This document shows, piece after piece, positions 17,662 through 26,949 of a DNA stretch of 64,000 bases (position 1 is the stretch's first letter; each line of letters opens with the position of its first letter). The stretch comes from AP-15 sp963814805 (GTDB taxonomy: Bacteria > Pseudomonadota > Alphaproteobacteria > ATCC43930 > CGMCC-115725): positions 1 to 64,000 of the forward strand of contig CAWFER010000010.1 of the NCBI GenBank assembly GCA_963814805.1. The letters are read 5' to 3'. Position numbers and translations under genes: made by a program. The notes below the pieces were generated by a model, which ran no database searches, was not told the origin of the DNA, and saw only the letters and a program-made list of their open reading frames with translations.

Positions 17662-17828
17662 AGGGTTCGGAGGTTTTCAGTTATTGGCCGAATGCTGCGG
17701 TCGATTTGGCGCACAGGTCGGCAGGGTGTGCCACCCCTGCGGTCGGTTGGCTGATCCTGCCGAGCAGCGGGTGCGGCCGGTACGTCCCCGCTATAGCCGC
17801 GCCCGCTCTTGCGTTCCGAAAATGCGCG

Positions 17829-19942
17829 TCAGGGCGCCGAAGCCCCGTTGAGCGCCGTGCCGACCGGCTCGTCCTCGGTCAGGAAGGCCGGCAATTCGGC
17901 CGCCGCGAGGTCGATTTCGGCGGGTTCGGCGTCGTCAGGATCGCCGGCCAATGGTGCGGCTTCGTCGCATTGCGGATCTGCGGAAGCTTGCCCTCGACAG
18001 CACCGGCATAGGCCATGCCGGGCGGCAGCCAGGCCGCAGCGGCCTCGCGCGCCGCCCGGTCGAGACCGATGCAGGCGGTGCTTTTCGCGGAATCGAAGGC
18101 GGTTTCCAACGCCGCGGCGAGTTCCGGCTTCTTGTCGCCGGCGTGATCGCGAGCCCAGCGCTCGCCGAGGATCTCCCTGCCGATCGCGAGGCCGTGCGCC
18201 TTCTTGACCCGGCCCCAATAATTGGCGGCGGTCGGCCGCCAGTAATCGGCAAACGGGATCGCGAGCCGCCGGCCGGCGGCTTCGATGACCGGATCGGCCC
18301 CGTCCTCGATCGCCAGCTGCGGCTTGAGGCAAGGCGGCGATGCACCGCGCGAAAAGCCGCTGCTTGACCTCGGACGGCAAGGCCGCGAGCGCCGCGAAGC
18401 CTTCCGCCGGCGGCAGTTTGAGCCAGTCGAGATCGAGCGCGCGGCCCTGGGCTTCGAGCAGGCGATCGGCCGGGGTGCCGGCGAGATCGTTGAATGAACT
18501 GTGCAACGGGGTCTCGATCGCCCGCAATTCGAGCGGGTGCGAGCGGTAGCCGAAGCGCTCGAACAGATCGACGCACAGCCCATAGAGCACCAAATCGAAC
18601 GCGACATCGAAATCCGCCGCGAGATGGGCGCGGGTAATCTGCAATCGGTGCGCCTTGAGATCGTCGACCAGCAGCTGGCTGAAACCGCATTCCTTTCGGA
18701 TGGTCTGCCCGGCGGTAGGGGAGGGGCCGGAGATTTCGTCGTCTCGGCGGGCCTTGAACCCGACTGTCTCGCCGTCGCCGGTGTCAGTCGCCGAGCATTC
18801 GACGAGCCCTTCATGGAGACGAAATTCGCCATCATCGCCGATCGTGACGATAACGCCGGCGACCGCGCGGTCTTTTTCGCTGTAGACCGCGAGATCCTCG
18901 ACGCTCTCGGTGAGCTCGTCACGGCGCTCCTCGAGCCGGGCGGCTTCGGTCATCAACTGCGTCGGTCCACTCGTCCTCGGGGATTTCCTCGAGTTCCGCG
19001 AGACGCTGTTCGATGCGCTCGATTTCCCCGGCGATTTCGGGTGGCAGCTCGGCCGGCTGCGGACGGACGCGGCCGTATTGCGCGGTGAAGTCGTATGCGG
19101 GATCGAGCATCGCCCGGGTCCAGGCCCAGGAGGAGCGCAATTCGGCGGCCTTCTGTTCGAGCTTCTCGAGCGCCAGCCGGCGGACGAGGGCGGCATCGTC
19201 CATAAAGCCCTCGTCGTCGCCGCTGAAGAGATCGCGGGTCACCGTGCCGCCGGCGGCCTCGTACGCCGCGATGCCGACGAAGACGCCCAGATCGGAGTCG
19301 AGCCGCGACGGCGCTTTGCGTGAGCAGGCGCTTCACCGTGTAGGGCGGGATGTAGGACTGGTCCTTGAGCTGATGCCACACAGCGAGCTGCGCCGCGTGG
19401 TCGGCGCCGAGCGTGAAGGCCATCATCACTTCGAGGCTGACGTCGCTTTCCCGATAGGCGTCGAGCAGCTCGGGGGCGAGCTTGCCCAGGCGCAGGCGCT
19501 GCCGGACGTGCCGCTCCGGACGCCGAAGCGGGCGGCGACGGCCTCGACTGGACTGGCCGGCATCAATCAGGGCCGCCATGGCGACGAATTCGTCCGCCGG
19601 GTGCATGGCGGCGCGGATGGTGTTCTCCATCAGCGAGGTCTCGATGGCCTCGCCCTCGGGCCCTCGACCAGGCACGGCACCTTGAAGTCGTCGGCGATGA
19701 CGCCCTCGGCGGCAAGCTCCTGCAGGGCCTTGAGCCGCCGCCCGCCGGCGGTGACGGCGTGGACGCCCTTCTCCCCGGCCGAGGGGTGGACGACGAGGTT
19801 CTGCTTTAAGCCACGGGCCTTGATGCTGGCCTTCAGCTCGGCGTCTTCGGCCGCCGAGGGCGGGGTCTTGCGGACATTGGCCGGGGGACAGGCACGAGCT
19901 TGTCGAGCGGGAATGTTCCGAACGGCGGGTGGGTGTGGTCAT
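17829..19942 (-). pseudogene. Large ParB/RepB/Spo0J-type protein, frameshifted
   Basis: About 700 codons. After the ATG at 19942, the corrected N-terminus reads FGTFPLDKLVPVP, then GLKQNLVVHPSAGEKGV, AGGRRLKALQELAAEG and ETSLMENTIRAAMHPADEF, the hallmarks of the ParB nuclease-like domain (G-x-R and ENT-R boxes). A helical middle region (KLAPELLDAYRESDVSLEVM; SYIPPYTVKRLLTQ) and a long C-terminal domain ending near 17829 follow. Indels near 19915, 19885, 19660, 19320, 18960, 18325 and 17960 split it. Such proteins sit next to ArdC and the helicase on many alphaproteobacterial plasmids; they are not the partition ParB, since the parA operon here has its own RHH partner. Confidence 0.65.
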
Positions 19943-20124
19943 GGTGGGATTCCTTTCGCGGCGGGCGGGCAGGAGCCTTCTCTCGTCCTGTAAACCCCGC
20001 CAAAAGTCCTCTCCTGGCCCTTTCACTCTCGGCTGCCGCCGCGGGAACCGTCGCCGGAAGAGTGGGCGCGCCGCGGGGGTAGGGGGCCATGCCTGTCTGC
20101 GCCGTTGCGCGGGGCTGGCCAGGG

Positions 20125-20305
20125 CGAGCATCTAGTCGGCGGCCTGCATGCGGCCTTGCCGGCGGCGGTGAAGATGGCGCGGGGGTCATCGCTGCAGGAC
20201 CTGCAGCCACGAGGCGACGATAGGCGGCGTGGTCGGGGCGCGGATGGTGGGCAGATCCCGAGATCGGCCAGAATCATGCCGCTTAGGTAGCTCGGCGACT
20301 TATCC
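20125..20305 (-). pseudogene. C-terminal remnant of a split ardC
   Basis: Spread over three frames, this piece encodes the end of an ArdC protein: VAEL, MILADLG, AHHPRPDHAAY, VASWLQVLQ, DDPRAIFTAAGKA and a final QAAD before a stop. Each piece aligns with the intact ArdC just to its right (20356-21261). It begins exactly at the left inverted repeat (20299-20313). Together with the N-terminal piece at 28522-29223 it makes one ardC gene interrupted by the 8.2-kb segment. Confidence 0.7.
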
Positions 20306-20313
20306 TGACAGTC
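20299..20313. repeat. Left inverted repeat of the 8.2-kb segment
   Basis: CTTATCCTGACAGTC on the plus strand. It matches the complement of 28517-28531 (CTTATCTTGACAGTC) at 14 of 15 positions, and lies exactly where similarity to the ArdC C-terminus ends. Confidence 0.6.
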
Positions 20314-20355
20314 CAGCCCTGTTTTGAATCTTTGCGGCGCGTATGAAGGTGCCGG

Positions 20356-21261
20356 TCATGCCGCGAGTTCCCGCGGTTGGGGCTGCCGGGCGTGCATCCA
20401 GTCGGCGGCTTGTTGGGCCTTGCTGGCGGCGGTGAAGATGGCGCGCGGATCGTCCTTCAGAACGCGCAACCACGATGCGACGTAGGCGGCGTGGTCGGGG
20501 CGCGGATGGTGAGCGATGCAGAGGTCGGCGAGGATGAAGCTGGCTGTCAGTTCGGCGACGCATTCTTCGACGGCCACGGCATCGCGGCGGAAGCGCTCTT
20601 CGAAGTTGCGATCGAGGCGATGACGCGCTCCGGTGGCGTGAGCGCATTCGTGCACGAGCGTCGCCATGTGCGCCGCTGCATCCCGGAACGCAGCGAACAT
20701 CGGCATGAAGATGTGGTCGAGATCGATGCGGTAGTGGGCGTCATAGGCGCCGTGGGTGACAGGGATCTTCAACGCCTCGATGAAGGCGTCGGCATGCGCG
20801 AAGCGCTCGGTCTCCGGCAGCAGAGCGACAGGCTCGGGCTCATAGCCTTCGACCTGTGCGAGGTTGAACACCGTAAAGGCGCGAGCGAAGACCCGGCGGT
20901 GGACGGACTCTTCATCGCCGTCATGGTCATCGTCGGCGCTCGATGCCGCCTGCTTCCAGAGCACGACGGTCGAGCCGTGTTCACCCTTGCGGACCTGCGC
21001 GCCGACCGCCTGCCACTGGCGATAGGTGCCCCAGATCCCGCTGGCGTAGCCAAAGGCCTGCGCCGCGATCCAGAGCGCGACAATATTGACGCCTCGGTAC
21101 CGGCGACGTGAGCCGACATTCTCGGGTCGGGAGATCGCGTTTCCGTTGTGGTGCCAAGGCATACGCCACTTACCGGCGCCGGCCTCGATGGCGGCGACGA
21201 TTTCGGCGGTGATACGGGTATAGGCAGTGGCGCGGTCCGACTGCGCGTTGCTGCGGGACAT
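20356..21261 (-). CDS. ardC: ArdC-type antirestriction protein (intact)
   Basis: 301-aa protein. ArdC proteins bind single-stranded DNA and protect incoming plasmid DNA from host restriction. The N-terminal ArdC domain (YTRITAEIVAAIEAGAGKWRMPW to about residue 130) is followed by a metalloprotease-like domain with the zinc motif VHECAH (HExxH-type, about residue 207) and a helical C-terminus ending in the DDPRAIFTAASKA region. There is no frameshift, unlike most neighbours. It resembles the split ardC at 28.5 kb closely enough to suggest a duplicate or a copy brought by the inserted segment. Confidence 0.9.
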   Translation of the reverse strand: MSRSNAQSDRATAYTRITAEIVAAIEAGAGKWRMPWHHNGNAISRPENVGSRRRYRGVNIVALWIAAQAFGYASGIWGTYRQWQAVGAQVRKGEHGSTVVLWKQAASSADDDHDGDEESVHRRVFARAFTVFNLAQVEGYEPEPVALLPETERFAHADAFIEALKIPVTHGAYDAHYRIDLDHIFMPMFAAFRDAAAHMATLVHECAHATGARHRLDRNFEERFRRDAVAVEECVAELTASFILADLCIAHHPRPDHAAYVASWLRVLKDDPRAIFTAASKAQQAADWMHARQPQPRELAA

Positions 21262-21717
21262 CGGGAGGTCCTCCGCGACGGGCCGGAGCGAGCCTCTCCC
21301 GCTCCCCTCACACCGTCACGAAGACCCAGCCTTGCTCTCCCTTTTATGGGGCCCCCGGATGTCAAGCTGGTTTCCGGAGGGCGCCCACCATGCCGCCGCA
21401 CCGCATCGCCCGGGAGCGGTGCCGAGCTGGAACCGACGCCCCCAAGAAGCCCGCAAGTTTTCAATCGAAAGGAATACCGGAGCCCAGCGCCATATCGCCA
21501 AAGCCGTCGACCAACTCGCCTTTTATCCGGTTCGATTTACCGCGGCGTGGGCGGCATTCGTAACCCTGATCCCGGTTGCTGCGGGTGCGGCGCTGCGGGG
21601 GACGGGACCCTTCTCTGCAAGCGGCGTCTTGCAGCCCAGGGAGAGGTCGGTCACACGCCCTGCCCGGTCATTCCCGACGATCGCGAATTGTGCGGGAATT
21701 CTTTCGGCCCTTCCGGA
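21262..21717. other. Non-coding stretch between ardC and the IS110 transposase
   Basis: 456 bases with no supported gene. It contains the ardC promoter region and lies 3' of the IS110 transposase. IS110-family elements use a bridge RNA from a non-coding end; since this transposase starts inside ritC and has no free 5' region, this 3' region is the only place within reach for such an RNA (as in IS1111-type elements). No RNA fold was verified. Confidence 0.4.
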
Positions 21718-22902
21718 TCAGGTCACGATCGCTCCCTCCGGAACCAGGCCAGTGGTCGCATAGCGCCACAGCGCGACGAGCAGCTTGCGCGCCAGCGCCA
21801 CCACCATGACGCGCCGCAGCCGTCCCGTTGCGCCCGCGGTGCGCTCGGTGAACCATTGCGCCAGCCGACTGCCCGGCTGCCACAACACCCAGCGCCAGGT
21901 GATCTGGATCATCTGGGCGCGCAGCAGCGGCGGTCCGGCCTTGGTGATCCCCTGATCGCGCACCACCGCGCCGCTGGCCCACGGCGCGGGCGCCAATCCG
22001 CTCCACCCGCCCAGTTCGCGCCGATTGCGGAAATCCCGCCAGAACGCCTCGCGCACCAGCATCGAGGCATCGTTCGCGCCGATCCCCTTCAGGCGGTTCA
22101 ATGCCACCAGCATCGCCCCGTCCCGGCGACAATCGGCAGTGGGTTCCTCGAGCTGCACCTTCGCCTCCCGGATCACACGATCGCGTTCGGCCTCGACCTG
22201 CACCAGCTGCTCCATGGCCAGCGCCAGGCGCTGCAATTCGCGAACGATCTCCTCCTTGAGGCGGCAGCCCAGGTGACGACCGTCGCCGGTGATCAACCCA
22301 TCCAGCCGCTGCGTCGCATCCGCGGCACGCGGGTTGAATTCGGCGATCCCTTGCGTCTTCAGCAGGCCCTTGATCCGGTTGGTGTGGGCGGTTCTCTCCT
22401 TGATCAGGCGCTGGCGTTCGCGCAGCAGTCGCCGTTCGTCATCCTGCTCGACGGTCGGCACCCGCACGGCGCTCAGCACCTGGTGCTCGCCGCGCGCATG
22501 CGCCATCAGCGCACGCACCATGGCGCGGGCGTCGATCCGATCGGTCTTGGCGCGCTTGGCGCGGCGGTTGACCAGCAGACTGGCGGGATCGATGACGATC
22601 ACCCTGATCCCGAGCGCGGCGAAGCGGCGCTGCAGCCAGAACCCTTCGTAGCCGGCTTCGTGACAGCACAGCACGCTCGGGTTGGAGCCCTGCGCCGTGA
22701 CGATCCGTGACCGCAAGCGCTCGATGAGTGCCGCAACAGCATCGGCATCGCCGGCAGCAACCCCGTGGATGGCGATCTTGTCGGCCAGCGGCGTGTGCAC
22801 GCCGATCACCCATTTCGCCCGGCTCATCTCGATCGAAACAAAGATCTGAACTGTGCTCTCTGAACTTTCCGATGCAGATACCGCCTCACCCTGCGTCGAC
22901 AT
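21718..22902 (-). CDS. IS110-family transposase
   Basis: 394-aa DEDD recombinase. The RuvC-like N-terminal domain has FVSIEMSRAKW (first acidic residue is Glu instead of the usual Asp), CCHEAGYEGFW (Glu) and KTDRIDARAM (Asp-Asp). The C-terminal domain contains LKGIGANDASML and ELGGWSGLAPAPWASG with the serine region. The E-for-D change also occurs in a known IS110 subgroup, so it need not mean loss of activity. Its ATG lies 17 bases inside the end of ritC on the same strand, so the two are co-oriented and overlapping. Confidence 0.85.
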   Translation of the reverse strand: MSTQGEAVSASESSESTVQIFVSIEMSRAKWVIGVHTPLADKIAIHGVAAGDADAVAALIERLRSRIVTAQGSNPSVLCCHEAGYEGFWLQRRFAALGIRVIVIDPASLLVNRRAKRAKTDRIDARAMVRALMAHARGEHQVLSAVRVPTVEQDDERRLLRERQRLIKERTAHTNRIKGLLKTQGIAEFNPRAADATQRLDGLITGDGRHLGCRLKEEIVRELQRLALAMEQLVQVEAERDRVIREAKVQLEEPTADCRRDGAMLVALNRLKGIGANDASMLVREAFWRDFRNRRELGGWSGLAPAPWASGAVVRDQGITKAGPPLLRAQMIQITWRWVLWQPGSRLAQWFTERTAGATGRLRRVMVVALARKLLVALWRYATTGLVPEGAIVT

Positions 22903-25159
22903 CGCCGTCTCCTCCGCCGTGATCCGACAAGAGCCTCACCGTATCGCCTGGCGCGCCTGTCTCCCCATAGGATCTCTGAACCTGGCCGGTGGGCCAGCCT
23001 CGGTCTTCGGGTCCGATCCCGTCGAGGATGCGTTGGAACCGAGCGAGGTCCCGTTGCAACGAGACCCGCTGCGGCTCGGACAGACGTTTCTCGCGCAAGA
23101 GGTTCTGGGCTTCGGCCGCGGCTCTCGTCCAGGCGGATCGATGGCGCGCGGTGATGCAGGCGTTGGGACAGCGGGTCGGCTCGCAGAGGGCGGTGAGCGG
23201 GGCATTGGCCTCCGGCGCCGCGACCCGTTTCAAGCACAGCGCAGTCAACGGATCGAAGAAACAGTCGGCCAGAACGCCGACATGGAGCGTGCGCGCGAGG
23301 CTTGCGAGGAGCGAGCGCAAGCGGGCGCGATCGGCGATCATGGCTGGGATCGGCGCGAGCGTGTCGGCGGCGTCGAGCGCGCGTGCGACCCGTGGTCCGG
23401 CGGGGCCGAACGGTGTAGTCCCGGCGCGGCGATCGTCGAAGTAGACCAGCAGGTCATCGAGCTGGCCGAGAGTGCGCTGCGCCTCCACCTCGGCGCGGAA
23501 GCCTGATGCGCTCGATCCCGCGTAGCCCTCGAAGGCGGCGACCGAGGCGTGCTTGTACTGGATCATGCCGGCGACGATGCCGAATGGCCGGTTGGCGATG
23601 TGCCAGGCGATGGTGCGCCGAAACTGGCGCGTGGTGATGCGCCAGGGCACGTCGTTGGGGCCGGCGGGGATAACGGGCCGCTCCGCCGTCCCGAACAGGG
23701 CGTTGAGGTGATCCCGGTAGACGTTGAGCTGGCGGACGATCTCGGCGGAGACATGATCCTTGGTGCCTGTCTTCAGCGACAGCACCGGCCAGAGTGTGTC
23801 GAGACCACGCGCGTCTGCGGCCCGCGCGGCGAGCTGCTCCAGCACCTCGATCGCCTGGGCGACCGGCGCGATGGTGACCCACTCGGCGGGCTCGCCACGG
23901 CTGGGCTTGCCCTTGTAGGCGACCGAACGTACCCGGTGCCGCATGATGATGCCGTCCTCGCTGCGGGTGATCGCGAGGCAGCCGCGCCGCATGGACTGGA
24001 CCTCGCAATCGCGCATGCCGGTGAGATAGGCACAGACGACGTAGGCCGCGGCCTGGAGCATCCGCTCCTCATGGGCCAAGGTTTTCACGTCGAACCGCGG
24101 TCGCCACGGCCTGGCGTTCTCCGGATCGAGGCTGATCGGCGTGTCCATACCGCCGGTCTCCAGGCCGAGCTCGACAACGGCGGCCTCGATCAGGTCAGGC
24201 GCGCCGCTTGCGAGCTGGATGTGCATCCGCGGCTCCATCTGCGCATCGATGCCGATGTGCAGATGGAGAAGGTGGGCGTTGATCGGCGGGGTTGCGGCGC
24301 CGGTGCGTGGATCGCGGCGGACGACGCCGTTGTGCGCGGTCGCCCAGGCTGGCACGCCTCGGGCATCGCGGCGGCGCTGCTCGAAGAAGGCAGCCAGGCG
24401 CTCGCGCTGGCGCCCACGACGCTCTGCGTTGCTGAGGCCGACCTCTGCTGCGATCAGCAGGTCGCGATGCGCTTCGAGCCTTTTAAGCTCGGCGCGAGCG
24501 GCGAGAATATCGGCAGCAAAGGTCGTGATGTAGCGCAGCGACCACGCCAGGAGCGGCGTGATGATCGACTCGGGGATCCGTGGGGTGCGGTTCTCCCGAT
24601 CAGGGCAGCAACCTGCGACCAGGGAGGGCGATCGACCGGGCCACGGCTCGAATCGCAATCCGCCGAAGGGTAAGTGGTCCCGGTAGACGTAGAGATCCGA
24701 AACGACCTCGAGGAGCTGGGCGACGACGACGGCGCGCCGCCGCCGCTCGGCCTTGAGGGCGCGAACATAGGCATCAAGCAGGGAGCGGTCGACGCGGCCG
24801 AGATCGACCATCCCGATCTGAACCCGAACGAACTCAAAGAAGCGTCGCGCCCGGTTGAAGGCTTGGCGCGCGCTGGCCGGCGGCAGCTTCGTGCGGTGGC
24901 CGGGAAGATCGGCGTTGAGCCGCGCGTAGAGGAACGCGCGCAGCGCCTCACGCACATCCGGGTCGCCGACCGCATCGAAGTGAACGGTGACATGGCATCG
25001 GCGGGCGTTCTCGCGGAACACCGCCGGCCCCAAATCCCAGCCCGGGTCGCCGTAGCGCGAGAGATCGGCGCGGTCGAACCCCGGCCTGAGCGGCGCGGAG
25101 GCAAGCGCGGGACGATCGTCGATCACCGGTCGAGGCGCACGGGCGGCGGCGACGGTCAT
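22886..25159 (-). CDS. Tyrosine recombinase, third of the RIT trio
   Basis: 757-aa tyrosine recombinase, longer than a typical integrase because of N- and C-terminal extensions. The catalytic region contains LTGMRDCEVQSM (first Arg, about residue 385), ITTRQFRRTIAWHI (box II, with Arg in place of the usual His) and YKHASVAAFEGYAG (His and nucleophile Tyr, about residue 560). The start overlaps the stop of the middle recombinase by 4 bases. The C-terminus (residues 620-757) contains several Cys/His residues and ends inside the IS110 coding sequence, so it may have been replaced by that insertion. Confidence 0.8.
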   Translation of the reverse strand: MTVAAARAPRPVIDDRPALASAPLRPGFDRADLSRYGDPGWDLGPAVFRENARRCHVTVHFDAVGDPDVREALRAFLYARLNADLPGHRTKLPPASARQAFNRARRFFEFVRVQIGMVDLGRVDRSLLDAYVRALKAERRRRAVVVAQLLEVVSDLYVYRDHLPFGGLRFEPWPGRSPSLVAGCCPDRENRTPRIPESIITPLLAWSLRYITTFAADILAARAELKRLEAHRDLLIAAEVGLSNAERRGRQRERLAAFFEQRRRDARGVPAWATAHNGVVRRDPRTGAATPPINAHLLHLHIGIDAQMEPRMHIQLASGAPDLIEAAVVELGLETGGMDTPISLDPENARPWRPRFDVKTLAHEERMLQAAAYVVCAYLTGMRDCEVQSMRRGCLAITRSEDGIIMRHRVRSVAYKGKPSRGEPAEWVTIAPVAQAIEVLEQLAARAADARGLDTLWPVLSLKTGTKDHVSAEIVRQLNVYRDHLNALFGTAERPVIPAGPNDVPWRITTRQFRRTIAWHIANRPFGIVAGMIQYKHASVAAFEGYAGSSASGFRAEVEAQRTLGQLDDLLVYFDDRRAGTTPFGPAGPRVARALDAADTLAPIPAMIADRARLRSLLASLARTLHVGVLADCFFDPLTALCLKRVAAPEANAPLTALCEPTRCPNACITARHRSAWTRAAAEAQNLLREKRLSEPQRVSLQRDLARFQRILDGIGPEDRGWPTGQVQRSYGETGAPGDTVRLLSDHGGGDGDVDAG

Positions 25160-26949
25160 GCGCGGGCCTCGGGTGGAAGATAGAGCGCGTGTGTACCGAC
25201 GGCTCGGCGCGCTTCGGCGATGACGGCGTCGGAGAAGGCGGGCAGCACCTGCCCGACGATACGCGCATGCGCGCGACCGAATTTGAGCCGCCAGTCGGCG
25301 GCGGTCAGCCCGGCCCGCTCGCCCTCGATGAACGTCAGGAAGGCGAGGATCGCCGGGAGCTTGCGGGCAGTGATGACGGCGTTGCCGCAGTCAAGGCACC
25401 CCCAGAATGGCTGCGGACACGGCGATCCCGCTTCGCCGAACGGACTGGCGTAGAAGCCGGCGCAGGCCGCGAGCCAGACATCCTGTTCGCCATCGAGCAA
25501 GCCCATGACGCTCCCCGACGATCCAGGAGGCTCGCCGGTCCGATCGCGCGTGGAGCGCCAAGCCGCTTCCTGGTCCGGCGGCAGCACGATCGGCTGAGCG
25601 GCCGCGACTGCCTCGGTGAGGGCGTCAGCGACGGCAGCCTCGTGTAGCGGTCTGAGCGATGGCAGGTCGGCATAGTGGCGGGCAGCGACTTCGGTTGTGT
25701 GGCCGACCGCGAACCGAGCCATGTGACCCTCGGTCTTCAGATACCAAAGCGCCTTGTGGGTCTTGCGCAGGCGAGAGAGCACCAGCCGGAGGGGCTGGCC
25801 CTCGTCGTCGACGATGCCATGGCGGGCGGTCCAGGCGTCGAGCGTCGAGCGCGGGTGGCGGACGCCGGCGCGCAAGGCACCCCAGCTCTGGTAGACCCAG
25901 AGACGGTCGGTCGGAACATGCCGGCGCGCTGTGGCGGTGATTTCGATCAGCCTGCGGATCAGGCCGCCCGGCGTACCCACCCCGCCATCGCGGACGCGGA
26001 TCGTCTTGTGCTCGGCACCACGGGCGCGGCGCTTCACGTAAGCGACCTCGATGGTGCCGGCCGACGGATTGCGGAGGCAATCGATGGTGAGAGCCTTGCA
26101 GCACTCGATTTCCAACCCCGTCTCGAGTGAGAGCAGAGTCAGGAGCGGCGGCAGGTCGTCGCCGAGCAGATGGTGGCGGGCATGCAGCTCGTCGGTCAGC
26201 GACGACACGGGCAGTCCACGGCGAGCCCGAATGAAGTAGAGCGACTGCCATGCCGGATGCTCGTGCCCGATGCGGCCATGCTCGGCGATCACCGCCTCGA
26301 CCGCGGTGGTGGCGCGCCGAAGGACACCATCGCCCTGATCATCAGCGGTGCGGCCGATCCGGCGAAAGAGGCGGTCAACATCGCCACGCGCAGCATCGCG
26401 AAGCTGCCGGGCGACGAACGGGCTGTAGGCGTCGCGGGGGCGGGAGCGCCCGACCGGACCGGCGCTGGTGTAGCTCAGGCGACGGCGTAGATCAGCGTCC
26501 AGGAGACCAGGGCGATCGGACTCTATGGAGCGAAGCGCGTTGACGGCCTTGGCGAGGATCGTGTGACGATTGATCGGACTGCAGCCGTCCGCCTCAAGCG
26601 CCGCCTCGAAGCGATCGAGATGCGCCGCCCGTAGGTCGGCGATGCCGTCGACCGTCGGCGCGTGCTCGCGGAGGTAGGCGAAGAACCGGCGGTAGCCCTG
26701 CACGTGCTGCTTGACGCTGCTCGCCGCGCCCAAGCTCCCGCCGAGGCCGGCCGCACGCCGAAGTGCGCCTGCGAACGCGATGGCGAGCGGGCGCGGTCGG
26801 AGATCGACGAGATCGATCGGGACGCAGCCGCCGTAGCGCGCTTCCACAGTAAAGCGCAGGCCCGCGATGCCGTCAGGGACATTATCGGGCTGTGCGCCGT
26901 CAAAAGGCGTAAAGCTGACGCGCCGTCCCTTACGCGGCCGGCTGGTCAT
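25156..26949 (-). CDS. Tyrosine recombinase, middle of the RIT trio
   Basis: 597-aa protein of the phage-integrase superfamily. It has an N-terminal SAM-like core-binding domain (about residues 55-130) and a C-terminal catalytic-like domain with VLSRLRKTHKALWYL and FAVGHTTEVAARHYADL (His and Tyr). The first catalytic Arg region reads TGLEIECCKALTIDCL and lacks the Arg, so this subunit may be catalytically altered and act only with its two partners. A C-rich tail (CPQPFWGCLDCGNAVI) suggests a zinc-binding knuckle. It overlaps both neighbours by 4 bases (ATGA), showing obligate co-translation. Confidence 0.8.
   Translation of the reverse strand: MTSRPRKGRRVSFTPFDGAQPDNVPDGIAGLRFTVEARYGGCVPIDLVDLRPRPLAIAFAGALRRAAGLGGSLGAASSVKQHVQGYRRFFAYLREHAPTVDGIADLRAAHLDRFEAALEADGCSPINRHTILAKAVNALRSIESDRPGLLDADLRRRLSYTSAGPVGRSRPRDAYSPFVARQLRDAARGDVDRLFRRIGRTADDQGDGVLRRATTAVEAVIAEHGRIGHEHPAWQSLYFIRARRGLPVSSLTDELHARHHLLGDDLPPLLTLLSLETGLEIECCKALTIDCLRNPSAGTIEVAYVKRRARGAEHKTIRVRDGGVGTPGGLIRRLIEITATARRHVPTDRLWVYQSWGALRAGVRHPRSTLDAWTARHGIVDDEGQPLRLVLSRLRKTHKALWYLKTEGHMARFAVGHTTEVAARHYADLPSLRPLHEAAVADALTEAVAAAQPIVLPPDQEAAWRSTRDRTGEPPGSSGSVMGLLDGEQDVWLAACAGFYASPFGEAGSPCPQPFWGCLDCGNAVITARKLPAILAFLTFIEGERAGLTAADWRLKFGRAHARIVGQVLPAFSDAVIAEARRAVGTHALYLPPEARA

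Noticed and set aside
10564..19942. Programmed ribosomal frameshifting in the plasmid block
   Set aside because: Too many shifts per gene, in both directions, with no slippery sequence and stem-loop pattern.
21148..22710. Plus-strand frame of about 520 codons over ardC and the IS110 transposase
   Set aside because: Antisense to two recognised genes and of low-complexity composition.
22800..22850. Glu for Asp at the first catalytic position of the IS110 transposase as proof of inactivity
   Set aside because: The same substitution is typical of one IS110 subgroup, so it is not evidence of loss.
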